Part shown: piece by piece, positions 1 to 8,072 of the stretch | Layout: every line of letters begins with the position of its first letter | Numbering within the stretch: position 1 is the first letter of the stretch | Assembly: GCF_003668565.1 (NCBI RefSeq) | Contig: NZ_RCWJ01000002.1 | Location: forward strand, 558,001 to 622,000 | DNA from: Mycetocola zhadangensis | Lineage (GTDB): Bacteria; Actinomycetota; Actinomycetes; Actinomycetales; Microbacteriaceae | DNA: 64,000 bases | Direction of reading: 5' to 3' | Notes under the pieces: model-generated | What the model was told of the DNA's origin: nothing | What the model saw: the letters and a program-made list of their open reading frames with translations, nothing else | The model's database searches: none | Made by a program: the position numbers and the translations under genes

Positions 1-126
1 AGTGTGCTGATCAATGGACTGCGCATCATGTCCATCCAGACGGAATGGCAGAACGTTGTCGTCGGAGTCGTCATTCTCATCGCCGTGTTCACCGACACCC
101 TTCGTCAGCGGAGGTCAGCCAGCTAG
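1..126 (+). CDS. Ribose-type ABC transporter permease, C-terminal end (partial)
   Basis: Reading from base 1 gives 41 residues and a TAG stop. The peptide contains a hydrophobic run around VVVGVVILIAVF followed by a short basic tail, which matches the end of RbsC-type (BPD_transp_2) inner-membrane permeases, where the phrase NGLRIM..Q.EWQNVV..GVVILIAV is typical. The rest of the gene lies off the left edge. It is followed by the binding-protein gene and opposed by a ribokinase, so a ribose or related pentose importer is likely. The call rests on a short fragment, but the context supports it well. Confidence 0.8.
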   Translation, partial: SVLINGLRIMSIQTEWQNVVVGVVILIAVFTDTLRQRRSAS

Positions 127-137
127 TCCCACGAACC

Positions 138-181
138 GGGAAAGGGCGTGCAGCACCCGAGAGGCCGGGCTGCCCTTTCCC
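138..181 (+). terminator. 10-bp perfect inverted repeat between permease and binding-protein genes
   Basis: GGGAAAGGGC at 138-147 is mirrored exactly by GCCCTTTCCC at 172-181 around a 24-base loop, directly after the permease stop. There is no T-run. Hairpins in this position in sugar ABC operons often act as partial terminators or mRNA stabilisers that let the binding protein be made in excess. That role is inferred here. Confidence 0.45.
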
Positions 182-301
182 CGCACATCGCGAAGTCGAT
201 TGCACCGGCAGGAGCGTTCTGCCATTTTCGGTCACTCACCAGATATCACAGTCGCGTCGGCCGTTTTCGGTCGACCTCGAAACAACAACGGAGTTATTCG
301 A

Positions 302-1288
302 ATGAAAACAGGTAAAAAAGTCACGCTCTTCGCGGCTGTGGCCGCGTTGTCGCTCAGTCTTGCCGGCTGTTCAGGTGCCGGTGACGCCGCAGAAGCAGGC
401 GGGTCAGACGACGGGGAGATCACCATCGCGCTGGTGTCGAAAGGCTTCCAGCACCAGTTCTGGCAGGCCGTCAAGCAGGGAGCCGAGCAGCGGGCTGAGG
501 AGCTCGGTGTGACAGTGACGTTCGACGGCCCAGCCGCAGAGACCGAAATCGACGGCCAGCTGCAGATGTTGCAGGCAGCCATCGATAAGAAACCGGATGC
601 CATCGGTTTCGCTGCTCTCGACCCTGAAGCGTGTATTCCGCTGTACGAAAATGCGGAAGCAGCAGGCATCCCCGTCGTTGAGTTCGACGCGGGTTGCTCG
701 AGTGATTATGGGCAGGCCATCGCCAAAACAGACAGCCTCGGTGCCGGCGCGCTCGCCGCCGACCGTATGGCTGAACTCATCGGCGGGGAAGGTGAGGTCG
801 CCATCGTCGGCCACAGCCAAATCAACTCGACGGGTGTCGAGCGCCGTGACGGCTTCATCGATCGCATCGAGTCGGAGTACCCCGATATCGAAATCGTCGA
901 CACCCAGTATGGTGACGGAGACCACCTCAAGTCGGCAGACATCGCCAAGACGATGATCCAGGCACACCCTGACCTCAAGGGCATCTACGGCACCAACGAG
1001 GGGTCCGCTATCGGAGTCGTCAACGCAGTCGGGGAGCTTGGACTTGGTGAGGACGAACTGACCATTGTTGGGTTCGACTCCGGCCAGGCACAGCTTGACG
1101 CCATCTCGGACGGGACCATGGCCGGTGCCATCACCCAGAACCCGATCGGTATCGGTGAGGAGGTCGTTCAGGCCGCGTACGACATCATCAACGGCGACAC
1201 GCCAGAAGAGGTCATCGACACAGGCTATTTCTGGTACGACGCCGCCAACATCGAAGACGAGGAGATCGCCGCGGTCCTCTATAAGTAA
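302..1288 (+). CDS. Ribose-type ABC transporter substrate-binding lipoprotein
   Basis: A 328-residue periplasmic-binding-protein-like I (Peripla_BP_4) protein of the sugar-ABC class. ATG at 302 is chosen because GGAG lies at 290-293, 8 bases upstream, and because it starts a clean lipoprotein signal peptide: MKTGKK, a hydrophobic stretch, then the lipobox LAGC with Cys at about residue 22. The mature part begins with EITIALVSKGFQHQFWQ, the usual first strand of this fold, and includes the hinge-region phrase VGFDSGQAQ. The length is normal. It should be anchored outside the membrane and deliver a sugar, probably ribose or a similar pentose, to the permease encoded just upstream. The same reading frame runs open further upstream, but that part carries no signal peptide. 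The exact sugar cannot be read from the sequence. Confidence 0.88.
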   Translation: MKTGKKVTLFAAVAALSLSLAGCSGAGDAAEAGGSDDGEITIALVSKGFQHQFWQAVKQGAEQRAEELGVTVTFDGPAAETEIDGQLQMLQAAIDKKPDAIGFAALDPEACIPLYENAEAAGIPVVEFDAGCSSDYGQAIAKTDSLGAGALAADRMAELIGGEGEVAIVGHSQINSTGVERRDGFIDRIESEYPDIEIVDTQYGDGDHLKSADIAKTMIQAHPDLKGIYGTNEGSAIGVVNAVGELGLGEDELTIVGFDSGQAQLDAISDGTMAGAITQNPIGIGEEVVQAAYDIINGDTPEEVIDTGYFWYDAANIEDEEIAAVLYK

Positions 1289-1306
1289 CGCCACATCACC
1301 AGGCAA

Positions 1307-1344
1307 CAAGGCCCCTTCCCGGTTTTCGGGAAGGGGCCTTGTTT
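1307..1344 (+). terminator. Rho-independent-type terminator after the sugar-binding-protein gene
   Basis: A perfect 15-bp stem (1307-1321 with 1327-1341) has a GTTTT loop and is followed by TTT. It lies between the stops of the convergent binding-protein and ribokinase genes, so it can serve both. Confidence 0.85.
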
Positions 1345-1367
1345 CGTCCAAACGAAGGGCTTGTGAT

Positions 1368-2312
1368 TTATCTCGTGAGTAGGGCGTCCACGTCGTCTCG
1401 GTGCGGCAGACTCGGCGACGCGCCTCGGCGCGTGACGGTGAGGGCACCGGCACCCATCGCGCGGGCGATCGCATCGTGCAGGTCGAGGCCTCCGGCGAGA
1501 GAGGCACCGAGGTATCCGGCGAACGCGTCACCAGCGGCCGTGGTGTCGACCGCATCGACGGGAATCGAGATGAAGCGCTCGACACGGTCGGCAGTGACGA
1601 GCACCGCTCCAGCAGCCGCCATCGTGATGAGGGCACTCTTAGCGCCCCTCGCCGTGAACCAGCGGCCAGCATCGATTGCGGATGCCTCATCGGTCACAGC
1701 GATACCGGTGAGGATTGACGCTTCTGTCTCATTCGGGGTGACGATGTCGACGAGCGGCCAGATCGCTTCATCGAGTGTCGCGGCAGGCGCAGGGTCGAGG
1801 ATGACGGTGAGCCCGGCATCGTGAGCCTTGCGAATTGAGTACTGGGTGAGCGCCCACGGGATCTCGAGCTGAGTGAGCAGAACCCGGCAGGACGAACCGA
1901 GGGCGCTGAACGCCGCGTCGACCTGTTCCTCGCAGAGTGACGAATTGGCGAGCGGAACCATCACTATGTCGTTCTCGCCTGAGTCGTCCACACGAATGTG
2001 GGCGACACCGGTCGGGCCCGATACCGTGCGGACGTTGTCGATGTTCACCCCGGCGTCGCGAAGGCCACCAACAGCGAGGTCAGCGAAGACATCCGAACCG
2101 ACGCACCCCACCATGTGGGCGCTTCCGCCAGCGAGACCGGCCGCGACCGCCTGGTTCGCGCCCTTGCCTCCGAGAACGAGGGTGAAATCGTTCCCCAGGA
2201 CCGTCTCGCCACGGGCCGGAAGTCGTGAGGAGAACGTGGTCACGTCGACCGTGATACTCCCGACGATCAGCACCCCGGTTGGCGCGGACGTCGGCGACGG
2301 GGGCTGGCTCAT
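1368..2312 (-). CDS. rbsK: Ribokinase (PfkB family)
   Basis: A 314-residue PfkB carbohydrate kinase. It has the N-terminal sugar-binding glycine signature GGKGANQA at residues 48-55 and the C-terminal signature DTTAAGDAFAG with the catalytic-base Asp at about residue 262. The usual third glycine of the anion hole (TGAGD) is Ala here, a tolerated variation. ATG at 2312 has an AAAGG ribosome site 5 bases upstream. It would phosphorylate ribose to ribose-5-phosphate in the cytoplasm. It converges on the ribose-type ABC importer instead of lying in the same operon, yet their proximity suggests a joint role. A second PfkB kinase lies at 56042. Confidence 0.85.
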   Translation of the reverse strand: MSQPPSPTSAPTGVLIVGSITVDVTTFSSRLPARGETVLGNDFTLVLGGKGANQAVAAGLAGGSAHMVGCVGSDVFADLAVGGLRDAGVNIDNVRTVSGPTGVAHIRVDDSGENDIVMVPLANSSLCEEQVDAAFSALGSSCRVLLTQLEIPWALTQYSIRKAHDAGLTVILDPAPAATLDEAIWPLVDIVTPNETEASILTGIAVTDEASAIDAGRWFTARGAKSALITMAAAGAVLVTADRVERFISIPVDAVDTTAAGDAFAGYLGASLAGGLDLHDAIARAMGAGALTVTRRGASPSLPHRDDVDALLTR

Positions 2313-2372
2313 CTGTGCCTTTCGAGGAAGCGACCACGTGCCGCGATGCGCCCGGCTCTGGGTGCTGCGCGA

Positions 2373-2392
2373 CCGTCATCACATTATGACGG
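2373..2392. promoter_or_regulatory. Inverted repeat CCGTCAT-N6-ATGACGG upstream of ribokinase
   Basis: Perfect 7-bp arms (2373-2379 and 2386-2392) lie 61 bases upstream of the ribokinase ATG, in its promoter region. It has the size of a dimeric repressor operator. No regulator gene is adjacent, so the assignment is tentative. Confidence 0.3.
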
Positions 2393-2437
2393 GTGCGGCG
2401 TGCGCCCGCTTTTGAGGTCGGGCGTGAGCCGTGGCGG

Positions 2438-3787
2438 TTAGGAGTCGCCCCGCAGTCGTTGCTGGTTCGCCTTGACCGGGATGAGGAGCAGCAGGCCGAT
2501 AAAGATGACCAGGACGATGCCGAGGATGCCCCAGTACTGTTCTCCTCCGACCGTGATGAACAGGGCGAATGCCGTCGGTGCGAGGAACGAAACGGCACGT
2601 CCGGTGGTGGCGTAGAGACCAAACACCTCGCCTTCGCGGCCGGCCGGGATGAGGCGAGCCAGGAACGAGCGGGACGCTGACTGCGCAGGGCCGACGAAGA
2701 GGCAGAGTGCAAGCCCGAAGATCCAGAACATGATCTGGCCGCCGTCGTGCAGGAAGAAGACAGCCAGACCGGCGAGGACGAGGCCGATGAGCGATGCCAT
2801 GATCACCGGTTTCGCGCCGAGCTTGTCGTCGAGCAGTCCGACGGTGATGGTGGAGATTCCCGCGACCACGTTGGCGGCAATGGCGAAGATGATTACCTCG
2901 CTCGCGGTGAATCCAAACCAGCCAGCGGCGAGCACCCCGCCGAACGTGAAGACGCCAGCCAGGCCATCACGGAAAACGGCGCTCGCCAGCAGGAAGTAGA
3001 CGGTCTGGCGGCTCTCGGTCCAGAGCCGTTTGATGTCCTGGTAGAGCCGGGGGTACGACGCGAAGAAGCCCACTTTCGCCCGTCGAGCGCCGACGCCCCG
3101 GTATTCCGGAACGGCGAGCAGGACAGGCAAGGCGAACAGGCCGAACCAGATTGCTGACACCAGGACCGTGACACGAATGTCCATTCCGTCCTCGCCCGTG
3201 ATGCCGAACACGCCAACCTCGGGCGAGATCAAGCCGAAATAGACGATGAGGAGAAGGACGATCCCGCCGAGATAGCCGAGGCCCCAGCCGATGCCGGAAA
3301 CCCGGCCGATGGTCTTCGGTGTTGACACCTGAACGAGCATGGCGTTGTAGTTGACCCCGGCAAACTCGAAAACGACGTTGCCTGCCGCGACAAGCAGCAG
3401 GCCGAGCCAGAGAAAGTTCGGGTCGGGCTGGACGAAGAACATACAGGCGGTGATCGCCACAACGATGTACGTGTTCACGGCGAGCCAGAACTTGCGGCGC
3501 CCCGAGCTGTCGGAACGCTGACCGGTCACGGGGGCTAGGAGTGCGATGAGCAGTCCAGCACCGGCGAGAGCCCAGCCGAGCTGAGCGGACACAGCCGCTT
3601 CGTCTCCGAACGCATCGCTCGTGAGATAGACGGTGAAGACGAATGTGGTCACGACGGCGTTGAAGGCGGCGGAACCCCAGTCCCAGAGTCCCCAGGCGAG
3701 AACCTGCTTTGCGGGGGTTTTGTCCGGGGCCTCGGACAGGGCGGCTGCCGTCGATGGTGCTGCCTCATTGCCGGCGTTCGTCGTCAT
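2438..3787 (-). CDS. MFS transporter, Atg22/UMF1 family
   Basis: A 449-residue polytopic membrane protein with about 12 predicted segments. The first helix carries WGLWDWGSAAFNAVV, the hallmark of the UMF1 (vacuole effluxer Atg22-like) branch of the major facilitator superfamily, and the loop after helix 2 has the MFS-like GQRSDSSGRRK. The N-terminal 25 residues are polar. Members of this branch are annotated as effluxers, amino-acid exporters in yeast, but bacterial substrates are not established. It is transcribed alone, with the ribokinase downstream on the same strand. Confidence 0.8.
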   Translation of the reverse strand: MTTNAGNEAAPSTAAALSEAPDKTPAKQVLAWGLWDWGSAAFNAVVTTFVFTVYLTSDAFGDEAAVSAQLGWALAGAGLLIALLAPVTGQRSDSSGRRKFWLAVNTYIVVAITACMFFVQPDPNFLWLGLLLVAAGNVVFEFAGVNYNAMLVQVSTPKTIGRVSGIGWGLGYLGGIVLLLIVYFGLISPEVGVFGITGEDGMDIRVTVLVSAIWFGLFALPVLLAVPEYRGVGARRAKVGFFASYPRLYQDIKRLWTESRQTVYFLLASAVFRDGLAGVFTFGGVLAAGWFGFTASEVIIFAIAANVVAGISTITVGLLDDKLGAKPVIMASLIGLVLAGLAVFFLHDGGQIMFWIFGLALCLFVGPAQSASRSFLARLIPAGREGEVFGLYATTGRAVSFLAPTAFALFITVGGEQYWGILGIVLVIFIGLLLLIPVKANQQRLRGDS

Positions 3788-3887
3788 GCTGCTCAGGTTA
3801 CTTGGCGCAAAGAAACTGGGAGGTGAACGCCGCCCGTGTCGAGTGAGCGTTCGGGTCGCTGCCGCACGCCTGGGCTGATTCTCGGTG

Positions 3888-3933
3888 GTGAGAGAACGGA
3901 TGCGACCTTCGAAGGTCGCATCCGTTCTCTCAC
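3888..3933. terminator. 46-bp perfect palindrome, probable terminator
   Basis: Bases 3888-3910 are the exact reverse complement of 3911-3933, centred on TTCGAA. It lies just after the response-regulator stop (3947, minus strand) and upstream of the MFS start. As RNA it would form a 20-plus-bp hairpin with a minimal loop, but without a clear U-run. The arms contain CGGATGC, a word that recurs throughout the window. Confidence 0.6.
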
Positions 3934-3946
3934 GAAATTGCGTGGT

Positions 3947-4621
3947 CTAGAGCAACTTGCGAGCGAGAGCCCACGCGGTGAGCTCGTGCCGCGACGACAG
4001 CTGCAGCTTGCGCAGAACGCTCGACACGTGCGTCTCGACGGTTTTCACCGAGATGAAGAGGGATGCGGCGACCTCTTTGTACGAGTATCCTCGCGCGATC
4101 AACCGCATCACCTCCTGCTCGCGGGCCGACAGGCGGTCAAGTTCATCAGACGCCTCAGCCGTTTCACCAGACACCGCACCGAAGGCGTCGAGCACAAAAC
4201 CTGCCAGCCGCGGAGAGAACACGGCGTCTCCATCGCGAACGCGCCGCGCGGCATCCGACACGTCGGATCCTGATGCGCTCTTCGTGATGTAGCCCCTCGC
4301 CCCCGCCCGAATGACCGTGACGACGTCGTCGGCAGCATCTGAGACGCTCAGCGCCAAAAACCGGGTGTTCGGCGCAGCCTGCGCGGCCCGGCGAATGACC
4401 TCGGCCCCTCCGCCACCCGCCCCGCCCGGCAGATGCACGTCGAGGAGGACGACCTCGGGCTGCGCCGAGACGACCAGTTCGACGGCGTCATCGACAGTCG
4501 CGGCTTCTCCGAGAACACGGATGCCATGGGCCAGGTCGGCACGCAGGCCTGAGCGGAAAATCGAATGGTCGTCAACGATCACGACCGTGAGATCGGTCGC
4601 GTGAGGGTCAACTGTCGTCAT
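3947..4621 (-). CDS. NarL/LuxR-type response regulator of a PspC sensor kinase
   Basis: A 224-residue two-domain regulator. The receiver domain has the acidic pair DD at 17-18, phospho-acceptor D61 in VVLLDVHLPG and the conserved Lys in YITKS. The C-terminal LuxR-type helix-turn-helix reads LSAREQEVMRLIARGYSYKE, then KTVETHVSSVLRKL. ATG at 4621 is chosen because GGAGG lies 5 bases upstream; an in-frame ATG at 4633 is the alternative. The gene overlaps the 3' end of the kinase gene by 14 bases, so the two are translationally coupled. The partner is the kinase at 4608, and the likely targets are the divergent PspC genes, by analogy with LiaRS/VraSR envelope-stress systems. Confidence 0.87.
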   Translation of the reverse strand: MTTVDPHATDLTVVIVDDHSIFRSGLRADLAHGIRVLGEAATVDDAVELVVSAQPEVVLLDVHLPGGAGGGGAEVIRRAAQAAPNTRFLALSVSDAADDVVTVIRAGARGYITKSASGSDVSDAARRVRDGDAVFSPRLAGFVLDAFGAVSGETAEASDELDRLSAREQEVMRLIARGYSYKEVAASLFISVKTVETHVSSVLRKLQLSSRHELTAWALARKLL

Positions 4622-5807
4622 GGGATCCTCCATCGGTCAGTGGCAGGGAGAGTCGAACCTCGGTTCCAGCGCCGCCGGGGCCGGGGGATAGGTCTGCGCT
4701 GCCACCGATGCGGCGCATGCGGCCGAGGATCGATTCGCGCACGCCCATTCGATCGGAGGGAACGTCGGCGAGCGCGAAGCCGGGGCCGCGGTCGGTGATC
4801 GTCAGTTCGACGGTGGTGGGGGACGACTCGAGGTACACAGACACAGTGCCTCCGGCGTGCCGTGCTGCGTTGAGCATGGCCTCGCGTGCGGCACCGAGGA
4901 GTGCGTCGGGCACCGCGCTCGGGCTCTGCCCGGCGGCAACAACGTCGATTCGCGCCGCGTACTCCTGCTCGATCACCGCGGCGATCCGCCGCAGCTCGTC
5001 GGCGAGGTCGACGGATGCGCCTGGGGAGCCGGCAAACAGCCAGTCGCGGAGCTCACGTTCCTGCGCTCGAGCCAGGCGTGAGGCCTCACTGGCTGGGTCG
5101 GCCTTCTGCTGGATCAGGGCGAGGGTCTGCAGCACGGAGTCGTGCAGGTGGGCGGCGAACTCCGCGCGATCCGCCTCGCGCACCCGCGCCGCGCGTTCGT
5201 CGGCGAGGTCGCGGGTGAGTCTCAACGCCCACGGTGCCACAACGATGGCCACTCCGACCAGAACGGCAATTGACGCAGCGAACACCGTCCAGACGTTGGG
5301 CTCTTCACCTGTGACAAAAAACAGGAGGATGCCGAGTGCCACCAGGATCAGGGCACCGAGCGCACGCACGACGAGCGCCGACGACGATGACGACCGTTGC
5401 TGACGGAGGTCGTCGAACTGCCGCCACGCAAGCCCGGCCCCGCCAAGAACCACGATCGCCGGAATCACAAAGCTCAGGGGAACATTCACACCAAAGCGGG
5501 ACGCAACGAGCGCGGCGGCAGCGGCCAACAGGGCAAGGCCGAGCAGGATTTCGGTGATCGGTGCGTTGCGGGCGCTGCGCTCGACCTGCGCCTCGTCACT
5601 CGGGCGGGTCAGCACGCTTTTGAGCGGCTCGATCGAATCCCCGGCGACAGGCGTCACCACCCACAACCAGCAATACATCAGCAGTCCGGCACCACCGCAG
5701 AGGCTCAGAACCACCGTCAGCGTGCGCACCAGAGGAAGCGGAAGCCCTGTGTGCTCGGCGAATCCCGCGCACACTCCACCGACGAGCCGCACACGCGGGC
5801 GGGTCAT
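4608..5807 (-). CDS. PspC-domain sensor histidine kinase
   Basis: About 399 residues. The N-terminus is a PspC domain (RLVGGVCAGFAEHTGLPL plus a membrane helix). Further transmembrane segments follow, then a HisKA_3 dimerisation domain with the phospho-acceptor His in AAHLHDSVLQTLAL (about residue 222) and a HATPase_c domain with the N-box EAMLNAARHA and the G-box DRGPGFAL. The start is uncertain: ATG at 5807 gives the usual PspC beginning MTRPRVR, while ATG at 5822 would add five residues; neither has a convincing ribosome site. It should sense cell-envelope conditions and phosphorylate the regulator encoded at 3947. Its divergent neighbour is another PspC-domain protein. Confidence 0.85.
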   Translation of the reverse strand: MTRPRVRLVGGVCAGFAEHTGLPLPLVRTLTVVLSLCGGAGLLMYCWLWVVTPVAGDSIEPLKSVLTRPSDEAQVERSARNAPITEILLGLALLAAAAALVASRFGVNVPLSFVIPAIVVLGGAGLAWRQFDDLRQQRSSSSSALVVRALGALILVALGILLFFVTGEEPNVWTVFAASIAVLVGVAIVVAPWALRLTRDLADERAARVREADRAEFAAHLHDSVLQTLALIQQKADPASEASRLARAQERELRDWLFAGSPGASVDLADELRRIAAVIEQEYAARIDVVAAGQSPSAVPDALLGAAREAMLNAARHAGGTVSVYLESSPTTVELTITDRGPGFALADVPSDRMGVRESILGRMRRIGGSADLSPGPGGAGTEVRLSLPLTDGGSHDDS

Positions 5808-5876
5808 GAGTGCAGCGTCCATGCTGCAATACAAGCACCCCGAGAGCCAGTACCGGGGCAGGATGGACAAATCTCA

Positions 5877-5916
5877 GGGGTCGGTCAGGGCAATACCCCA
5901 TGGCCCGGGGGTCGGT
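5877..5916. promoter_or_regulatory. Direct repeats GGGGTCGGT in the divergent PspC promoter region
   Basis: GGGGTCGGTC at 5877-5886 recurs as GGGGTCGGTT at 5907-5916, exactly 30 bases apart (about three helix turns), between the divergent kinase and PspC-protein genes. The spacing fits a response regulator bound on one face of the helix. This is inference only. Confidence 0.3.
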
Positions 5917-5936
5917 TCGAACGCCAGACTTCAAGC

Positions 5937-7427
5937 ATGAACGACACACCCCCTCCCTCGAATGCTTCGACGGCGACTTCAACGCCGACGCCTCCGCCGC
6001 AGTCGAACTTCTTCGACTGGATTCGCGGAACCGGGATCTCCCGCAGTGACGACGCCTGGCTTGGCGGCGTCGCCGGCGGCATCGCCCGTCACACGGGACT
6101 CGACCCGCTCATCGTCCGCGGCGTCGTCCTTGTTGTCGCGCTGCTCGGCGGTCCAGCCCTCTTCCTCTACGCAATCGCATGGGCACTGCTCCCGGACAGC
6201 TCAGGCCGCATCCACACCGAGCGGGCGCTCAAAGGCATCTTCGACCCGGCCGTGATCGCGATCACCGTGATGATCGGCCTCACCTTCCTGCCGTTCATGC
6301 GGGGCATCTGGTGGCAGGGTGCCCCTGAGTTCTGGAACATGCCCGAGTGGCTCGAGTCGACACTCCGCTCCGCCTGGATCCTCGTGCTCGTCGCTGGCCT
6401 CATCTGGCTCACGATCGTCATCGCCCGTCGCACACCGGGCGGAGTGGCAGAAGCACCGGCCGCCCGCTCGCACGCCGACTTCTGGACCAGTCCCGAGGCG
6501 CCGTCCACGAGCACGATCTTCACATCAGCGACGGATGCTCCGGCAACGGCGAGCGCACCACCCACCTCCGCAAGCACATCGGGCACCGCTCCGAACGGTG
6601 CTGCCTCAGCGGCGTGGTTCCCAACACCAGAAGCCGCTCACTCGGGTGAACCGGAGCCCCGGGTGTACGGAGCAACCTGGAACCCGGGCGTCAGCGCAGC
6701 CCAACGGGAAGCTCAGCGACGCGAACGGGACGCCATTCGCGCCGAGCAGCGGCGCGAACACGAGGAACGTTATCGCCGCCGCCAGCCAGGAGCAGCGTTC
6801 GTCTCCATCGCCCTCGGGCTCGCGCTCCTCGCCGGAGTCTTCACCGTTCTGGCACTCGGCTACACCAGTATCTCCGACACCGCTGTGCTCGTCGGTGTCG
6901 GCACCGCGCTCGGCGTGATCGCACTCGCCACGATCATCGCGGGCATCCGAGGCAAGGAAAGCGGAATGCTTGGGTTCTTCGCGTTCATCGCCATCCTGGT
7001 TCTGCTGTTCGTTGGGGTCTTCCCGCGCGGCACGGCGGTCTCTGTCGTCGGCAACACCGTCTGGGAGGTGGCAGATGCTCCTCCGGGCTCGTCGACCGGG
7101 TTCTCGATGGCGGCTGGGTCACCGACCCTCGACCTGACAGCGCTCGATGACCGCGGAGCTGACGTTGGCGGACTCGTCGAACTCTGGCTCGGAGCGGGAA
7201 CCGTCACCCTCGACCTGCCGGAGGACGTGCCCATCGTCCTAGAGGTGGCCGGTGGTGTCGCGGGGCTCAGCTACACCGACGACGGCGAAATGCGCGAGCG
7301 CGGCGCACCCCTCTATCGCGAGGTACTGCGGTTCGGCGATACCTCAGACGACGAGACAACAACGGTCCGAATCTGGCTCGGCGCCGGAAGCGTCGACCTT
7401 TCGACAACGACGAGGAGCCCCCGATGA
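5937..7427 (+). CDS. PspC-domain membrane protein with a LiaF-like C-terminal part
   Basis: A 496-residue protein. ATG at 5937 follows a long in-frame open stretch that is antisense to the kinase and is not coding. After a Pro/Ser/Thr-rich start comes a PspC domain (residues about 28-90: DAWLGGVAGGIARHTGLDPL plus a helix). Two more membrane helices follow, then a charged linker rich in Arg/Glu (QREAQRRERDAIRAEQ), three helices, and a C-terminal globular domain (VGGLVELWLGAGTVTLDLP...) resembling the beta-rich C-terminal domain of LiaF/toast-rack proteins. It is divergent from the PspC kinase and overlaps the next gene by 4 bases. A role as envelope-stress sensor or effector for that kinase is likely by analogy. 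Confidence 0.75.
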   Translation: MNDTPPPSNASTATSTPTPPPQSNFFDWIRGTGISRSDDAWLGGVAGGIARHTGLDPLIVRGVVLVVALLGGPALFLYAIAWALLPDSSGRIHTERALKGIFDPAVIAITVMIGLTFLPFMRGIWWQGAPEFWNMPEWLESTLRSAWILVLVAGLIWLTIVIARRTPGGVAEAPAARSHADFWTSPEAPSTSTIFTSATDAPATASAPPTSASTSGTAPNGAASAAWFPTPEAAHSGEPEPRVYGATWNPGVSAAQREAQRRERDAIRAEQRREHEERYRRRQPGAAFVSIALGLALLAGVFTVLALGYTSISDTAVLVGVGTALGVIALATIIAGIRGKESGMLGFFAFIAILVLLFVGVFPRGTAVSVVGNTVWEVADAPPGSSTGFSMAAGSPTLDLTALDDRGADVGGLVELWLGAGTVTLDLPEDVPIVLEVAGGVAGLSYTDDGEMRERGAPLYREVLRFGDTSDDETTTVRIWLGAGSVDLSTTTRSPR

Positions 7428-7825
7428 GCGACAACAACAACACGACGCCGCTTCCTGCCTCCGCCTCGAAGCCTGAGGACGGAAATGCGACGGATGCCAC
7501 GGACGTCCTGTTCCCGGACGCAACACCGATTCCTCCGATCACCCCGACGGCCCCGATAGGAGCGTCCACCCCGGGCACACCGACCGTCCCGAACACTCCG
7601 ACAGTTCAGTACCCAGCGTCGGCGAGCGAGCCCGAACGACTTCGTGCCCGATTCGGCACGATCTTCTGGGGAGTGATCCTCCTGGTGTTCGCGGCCTTCA
7701 TGGTGACGAGCGCGCTTGTGCCGATCGTGCTCGACCCGAGCACATGGATCATCGCTGGACTCGTCGCCGGTGGAGTGGTGCTGGTGATCGCGGGAATCGC
7801 GGCGGCCGTCCGGAGAACCGACTGA
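7424..7825 (+). CDS. Small membrane protein coupled to the PspC gene
   Basis: 133 residues. A low-complexity N-terminal half rich in Pro, Thr and Ala precedes two predicted transmembrane segments (about 73-95 and 103-125) and ends in a basic tail RRTD. It overlaps the preceding PspC gene by 4 bases (ATGA) and is closed by a strong terminator, so it is the last gene of that unit. I do not recognise a family. The context suggests a membrane accessory of the PspC envelope-stress module. Confidence 0.7.
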   Translation: MSDNNNTTPLPASASKPEDGNATDATDVLFPDATPIPPITPTAPIGASTPGTPTVPNTPTVQYPASASEPERLRARFGTIFWGVILLVFAAFMVTSALVPIVLDPSTWIIAGLVAGGVVLVIAGIAAAVRRTD

Positions 7826-7844
7826 CAGCATCCGCTTCGCACAT

Positions 7845-7874
7845 AAAAGGCGGTCACTCGCGTGACCGCCTTTT
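7845..7874 (+). terminator. Rho-independent terminator
   Basis: AAAAGGCGGTCAC (7845-7857) pairs perfectly with GTGACCGCCTTTT (7862-7874) around TCGC. The 3' arm ends in TTTT. It insulates the PspC unit from the dnaK promoter. Confidence 0.9.
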
Positions 7875-7897
7875 GTGCGAGCTGGCGGAGTTCCAAA

Positions 7898-7918
7898 GTT
7901 GAGTCCACAAGGCTCAGG
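7898..7918. promoter_or_regulatory. Degenerate HAIR (HspR) site upstream of dnaK
   Basis: GTTGAGT-N7-GCTCAGG compared with the HAIR consensus CTTGAGT-N7-ACTCAAG. It is an upstream, weaker copy with the correct 7-base spacing; the better copy lies at 7960. Confidence 0.6.
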
Positions 7919-7933
7919 ATTAGCTGGGAGAAG

Positions 7934-7961
7934 TTGACATCGAAATGTGGGCCGGTAAACT
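7934..7961 (+). promoter_or_regulatory. dnaK promoter
   Basis: TTGACA at 7934-7939, a 16-base spacer and TAAACT at 7956-7961. The -10 runs straight into the HAIR operator, and the sequence TAAACTTGAG is shared with the clpB promoter. Confidence 0.65.
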
Positions 7962-7980
7962 TGAGCCATCGCCGCTCAAC
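7960..7980. promoter_or_regulatory. HAIR operator for HspR at the dnaK promoter
   Basis: CTTGAGC-CATCGCC-GCTCAAC is a near-perfect HAIR element (inverted CTTGAG/CTCAA arms, 7-base spacer). It covers the -10/start region, so bound HspR would block initiation. The last gene of the operon encodes HspR. Confidence 0.85.
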
Positions 7981-8072
7981 TACGAGCGGCTCCCACAACT
8001 TCGAATTGCCGGCCAGATTATCGGCCATCATCGAAACCAGACCGTCCGCGGTCTCAAAGGAGAAAAAGACAC

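Noticed and set aside
404-1690. 428-residue minus-strand open frame across the binding-protein gene and the terminator
   Set aside because: It runs through a strong terminator and overlaps two clear genes; composition is shadow-like.
5397-5936. Upstream extension of the PspC-protein frame
   Set aside because: Antisense to the kinase gene; PspC domain and start region support ATG 5937.
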